This document shows positions 62,012 to 64,000 of a DNA stretch of 64,000 nt, piece after piece. The DNA comes from Pseudomonas mediterranea CFBP 5447 (lineage in GTDB: Bacteria; Pseudomonadota; Gammaproteobacteria; Pseudomonadales; Pseudomonadaceae), in the NCBI RefSeq assembly GCF_000774145.1, contig NZ_KN322985.1, positions 209,910 through 273,909 on the forward strand, read 5' to 3'. Under the pieces are notes generated by a model, which saw nothing but the letters and a program-made list of their open reading frames with translations, ran no database searches and was not told the origin of the DNA. The position numbers and the translations under genes were made by a program. Numbering within the stretch: position 1 is the first letter of the stretch; every line of letters begins with the position of its first letter.

Positions 62012-63788
62012 CTGCGTTGATCCACTCTTTCACGACCTGGGCCACACGACCCGGATCTTCTGCCACCAGACTCTTGATGGCGTTCAACTGAGCGTCATAG
62101 CCTTCGCTCGGGCTTGGCAGCAGAATGCTCTGCGGCCCGCCGAGGCTGACGCGATCGTTAGCCAATTCGCCATCCAGGCCGCCCATGCCTCCCAGCTCTA
62201 CATCGCCCAAGCCAGCCAGCTGCTTGTTCTTGCCGCCATTGGTGATGTTGTTGAGCACCGGACGCAGGACACCGAACACCAGTACCAGGATGAACACCAC
62301 GCCCAATACTTGCTTGACCACATCCCAGAACCAGGGTTGCGAATAAAACGGAATATCGGCGATGACTTCACCACGCTCCGAGGAGAACGGCACGTTGATC
62401 ACGCTGACGCTGTCGCCACGGCTGGCGTCGAAACCCACGGCGTCCTGGACCAGGCGAGTGAAGCGCGCCAATTCGTCGGCGCTCCATGGCGCACGGCTGG
62501 TTTCGCCATTGGCCGGGTTGACCTTGACCTGGTCGTCCACCACCACTGCAACCGACAGTCGGGTCAAGCGGCCCTGCTGCTGCTTGGTGTGGCTGATGGA
62601 GCGGTCGAGTTCGAAGTTCTTCGTCGATTGTTGACGCTTGTCGGCCGGGTACGGCGCCAGCATCGGTTGGCCGGTGGCCGGGTCCATGATCTGCTGGCCG
62701 TTGGCGTCCACCAGCGGCTGGCCTGGCTGTATCATGCCGGCGGCGCCTGCCGCGCCCCCGGTGGTTTGCGGCGCGCTGGCCGGCGACGGCGGCTGATTGC
62801 TCAGGGCGCCGGGCACGCCTTGCGGACCGTTGCTGGCGGTGCGCTGCTCGTTCACCGATTGCTCGCTGCGCAAGGCCGGCTGATCGGGGTTGAACTGCTC
62901 GGAGGTCGACTCCACCGCGCTGAAATCCACGTCTGCCGACACTTCGGCCTTGTAGCGGTCGTTGCCCAGGATCGGTTGCAGGATGTTGTGTACACGCTGG
63001 GTCAGCATGCCTTCCATGCGGCGGCTGTAATCGAACTGCTTGCCGGCCATGGTCAACTCGGAGTTTTCCGCCTGGTCGGACAGCAAGGTGCCTTTCTGGT
63101 CGACCACGGTGATCTGGGACTTGCTCAACTCGGGGACGCTGGTCGCCACCAGATTGACGATGGCCATGACCTGGCCCGGCTCCAGGGCGCGGCCTGGATA
63201 CAGTTCAACCAGGACCGACGCGCTTGGCTTGCGCTCGTCGCGCACGAACACCGAGCTTTTCGGAATCGCCAGGTGCACACGGGCACCCTTGACGTTGTTC
63301 AGGCTGGAGATGGTACGGGCCAGCTCGCCTTCCAGGCCGCGACGATAACGGGTCGCTTCCATGAACTGGCTGGTACCCAGGCCCTGGTCCTTGTCGAGGA
63401 TTTCGAAACCGATGTTGCCATCGGTCGGCGTCACGCCGGCGGCGGCCAGCTTCAGGCGCGCACGGGCCACGTCATCGGCCTTGACCAGCAAGGCGCCGGA
63501 ATTCGGCTCGACGGTATAGGGAATGTCGGCGGAAGCCAGGGTCTCCATGACCTGCTTGGCGTCCATACCCGCCAGGCTGCCATAGAGGGGACGGTAGTCT
63601 GGCTGCTGGGACCACAGCACCACGGCGAAACCAATCGCCACGCTGGCAGCCAGGCCGACCAACAGGCCAACCTGACGCAACATGGTCATCTCGGAGAGAT
63701 TTTCCAGGAAAGACAACCCGAACAGCGGCGGTTTGCCGTCTGGTGGGGTGGTCTTGGCCGGAACGTTATCTACGGCTGCTTCTGCCAT
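62004..63788 (-). CDS. fliF: Flagellar MS-ring protein FliF
   Basis: The 594-residue protein has two membrane helices (about 38-58 and 460-480) flanking a large periplasmic region with ring-building motifs. The sequence RVHLAIPKSSVFVRDERKPS is characteristic. The C-terminal cytoplasmic tail binds FliG. A low-complexity Gly/Pro/Gln stretch (about residues 315-375) is longer than in enteric FliF. It starts 15 bases after the fliE stop. Confidence 0.95.
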   Translation of the reverse strand: MAEAAVDNVPAKTTPPDGKPPLFGLSFLENLSEMTMLRQVGLLVGLAASVAIGFAVVLWSQQPDYRPLYGSLAGMDAKQVMETLASADIPYTVEPNSGALLVKADDVARARLKLAAAGVTPTDGNIGFEILDKDQGLGTSQFMEATRYRRGLEGELARTISSLNNVKGARVHLAIPKSSVFVRDERKPSASVLVELYPGRALEPGQVMAIVNLVATSVPELSKSQITVVDQKGTLLSDQAENSELTMAGKQFDYSRRMEGMLTQRVHNILQPILGNDRYKAEVSADVDFSAVESTSEQFNPDQPALRSEQSVNEQRTASNGPQGVPGALSNQPPSPASAPQTTGGAAGAAGMIQPGQPLVDANGQQIMDPATGQPMLAPYPADKRQQSTKNFELDRSISHTKQQQGRLTRLSVAVVVDDQVKVNPANGETSRAPWSADELARFTRLVQDAVGFDASRGDSVSVINVPFSSERGEVIADIPFYSQPWFWDVVKQVLGVVFILVLVFGVLRPVLNNITNGGKNKQLAGLGDVELGGMGGLDGELANDRVSLGGPQSILLPSPSEGYDAQLNAIKSLVAEDPGRVAQVVKEWINADE

Positions 63789-63803
63789 GACTCAATAGTT
63801 TCC

Positions 63804-64000
63804 TTAGACCGGCATCTGCATGATGTCTTGATAGGCCTGGACCAGTTTGTTGCGAACCTGGGTCAGCGCCTGGAACGAGACAGTGGCTTTCTGCGAAGAA
63901 ATCATTACGTCGGTCAGGTCGACGCCACTTTTGCCAATTTCAAAGGCACTGGCTAATTGGTTCGACGCCTGCTGGGTATCGTTCACTTTATTGACGGCCT
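63804..64000 (-). CDS. fliE: Flagellar hook-basal body protein FliE (5' end cut by window)
   Basis: The last 64 or so codons of fliE are visible. The in-frame sequence upstream of the GTG at 63986 reads [16 protein letters not shown], so translation starts beyond the right edge and that GTG is internal. The C-terminus [20 protein letters not shown] is the FliE signature that joins the MS ring to the rod. First visible gene of the fliEFGHIJ transcript; its promoter is outside the window. Confidence 0.93.
   Translation of the reverse strand, partial: AVNKVNDTQQASNQLASAFEIGKSGVDLTDVMISSQKATVSFQALTQVRNKLVQAYQDIMQMPV

Noticed and set aside
61806-63956. A 716-codon plus-strand frame opposite fliF and fliG
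   Set aside because: Antisense to two well-supported flagellar genes; no domain or ribosome-binding site supports it.
1-64000. CRISPR array, tRNA, rRNA, insertion sequence or prophage
   Set aside because: The only repeated units are paired inverted palindromes, not regularly spaced direct repeats. No tRNA cloverleaf, rRNA segment, transposase or phage structural gene was recognised.

Overview
The window is a chromosomal segment of a GC-rich gammaproteobacterium, almost certainly a Pseudomonas of the P. fluorescens group. Three things point there: the gene order (ccm, fliK2, cheW-parP-parC-motDC-cheBAZY-fliA-fleN-flhFAB-fliRQPONML-fliK-hptB/hsbR/hsbA-fliJIHGFE), the NAGGN osmoprotectant operon, and many REP-type inverted pairs. 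I see no rRNA, tRNA, IS transposase, phage gene or CRISPR array.

1-31 kb is mostly housekeeping. It holds a DsbA-like protein and tRNA hydroxylase TrhO; BolA and a DUF2059 protein; fumarase C; an EamA exporter; a thiolase; polyphosphate:AMP phosphotransferase; MnmC; and the three-gene N-acetylglutaminylglutamine amide operon. These are followed by YheU and a CsrA/RsmA paralogue lying tail to tail, an SDR enzyme, a tiny DUF3309 membrane peptide, an LTA-synthase-like phosphoglycerol transferase, spermidine synthase, a small lipoprotein, and the cytochrome c maturation operon ccmABCDEFGHI. A second FliK-like gene and a free-standing FlhB C-terminal-domain gene follow ccmA on the opposite strand.

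31.06-34.08 kb is an accessory islet, visibly richer in A+T than its flanks, in the gap between two convergent core genes (the FlhB-like gene and the DUF2802 gene). It contains a long imperfect palindrome, a strongly structured 5' leader whose loop is perfectly complementary to the ribosome-binding region of a 96-residue unknown protein, a terminator, and a two-gene module of an ABC/OLD-type ATPase plus a separate TOPRIM-like DUF4276 protein. The ATPase/TOPRIM pair is a candidate anti-phage system, and the leader is a candidate regulatory RNA. These are the most novel parts of the window.

34.08-64 kb is one long minus-strand chemotaxis and flagellar region. Reading in the direction of transcription (right to left): fliE (cut by the window end), fliFGHIJ, the HsbA-HsbR-HptB signalling set, fliK, fliLMNOPQR-flhB, flhA, flhF, fleN, fliA, cheY, cheZ, cheA, cheB, motC, motD, parC, parP, cheW and the DUF2802 gene. 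Good sigma-54 -24/-12 sites precede flhA and fliK, and a weaker one precedes hsbA. The basal body, export gate, switch and motor stators are built here, FlhF/FleN set flagellar place and number, FliA drives late genes, and the Che/Par proteins form and position the chemosensory array.

All functions are inferred from sequence motifs and gene order read by eye; no database search was run.
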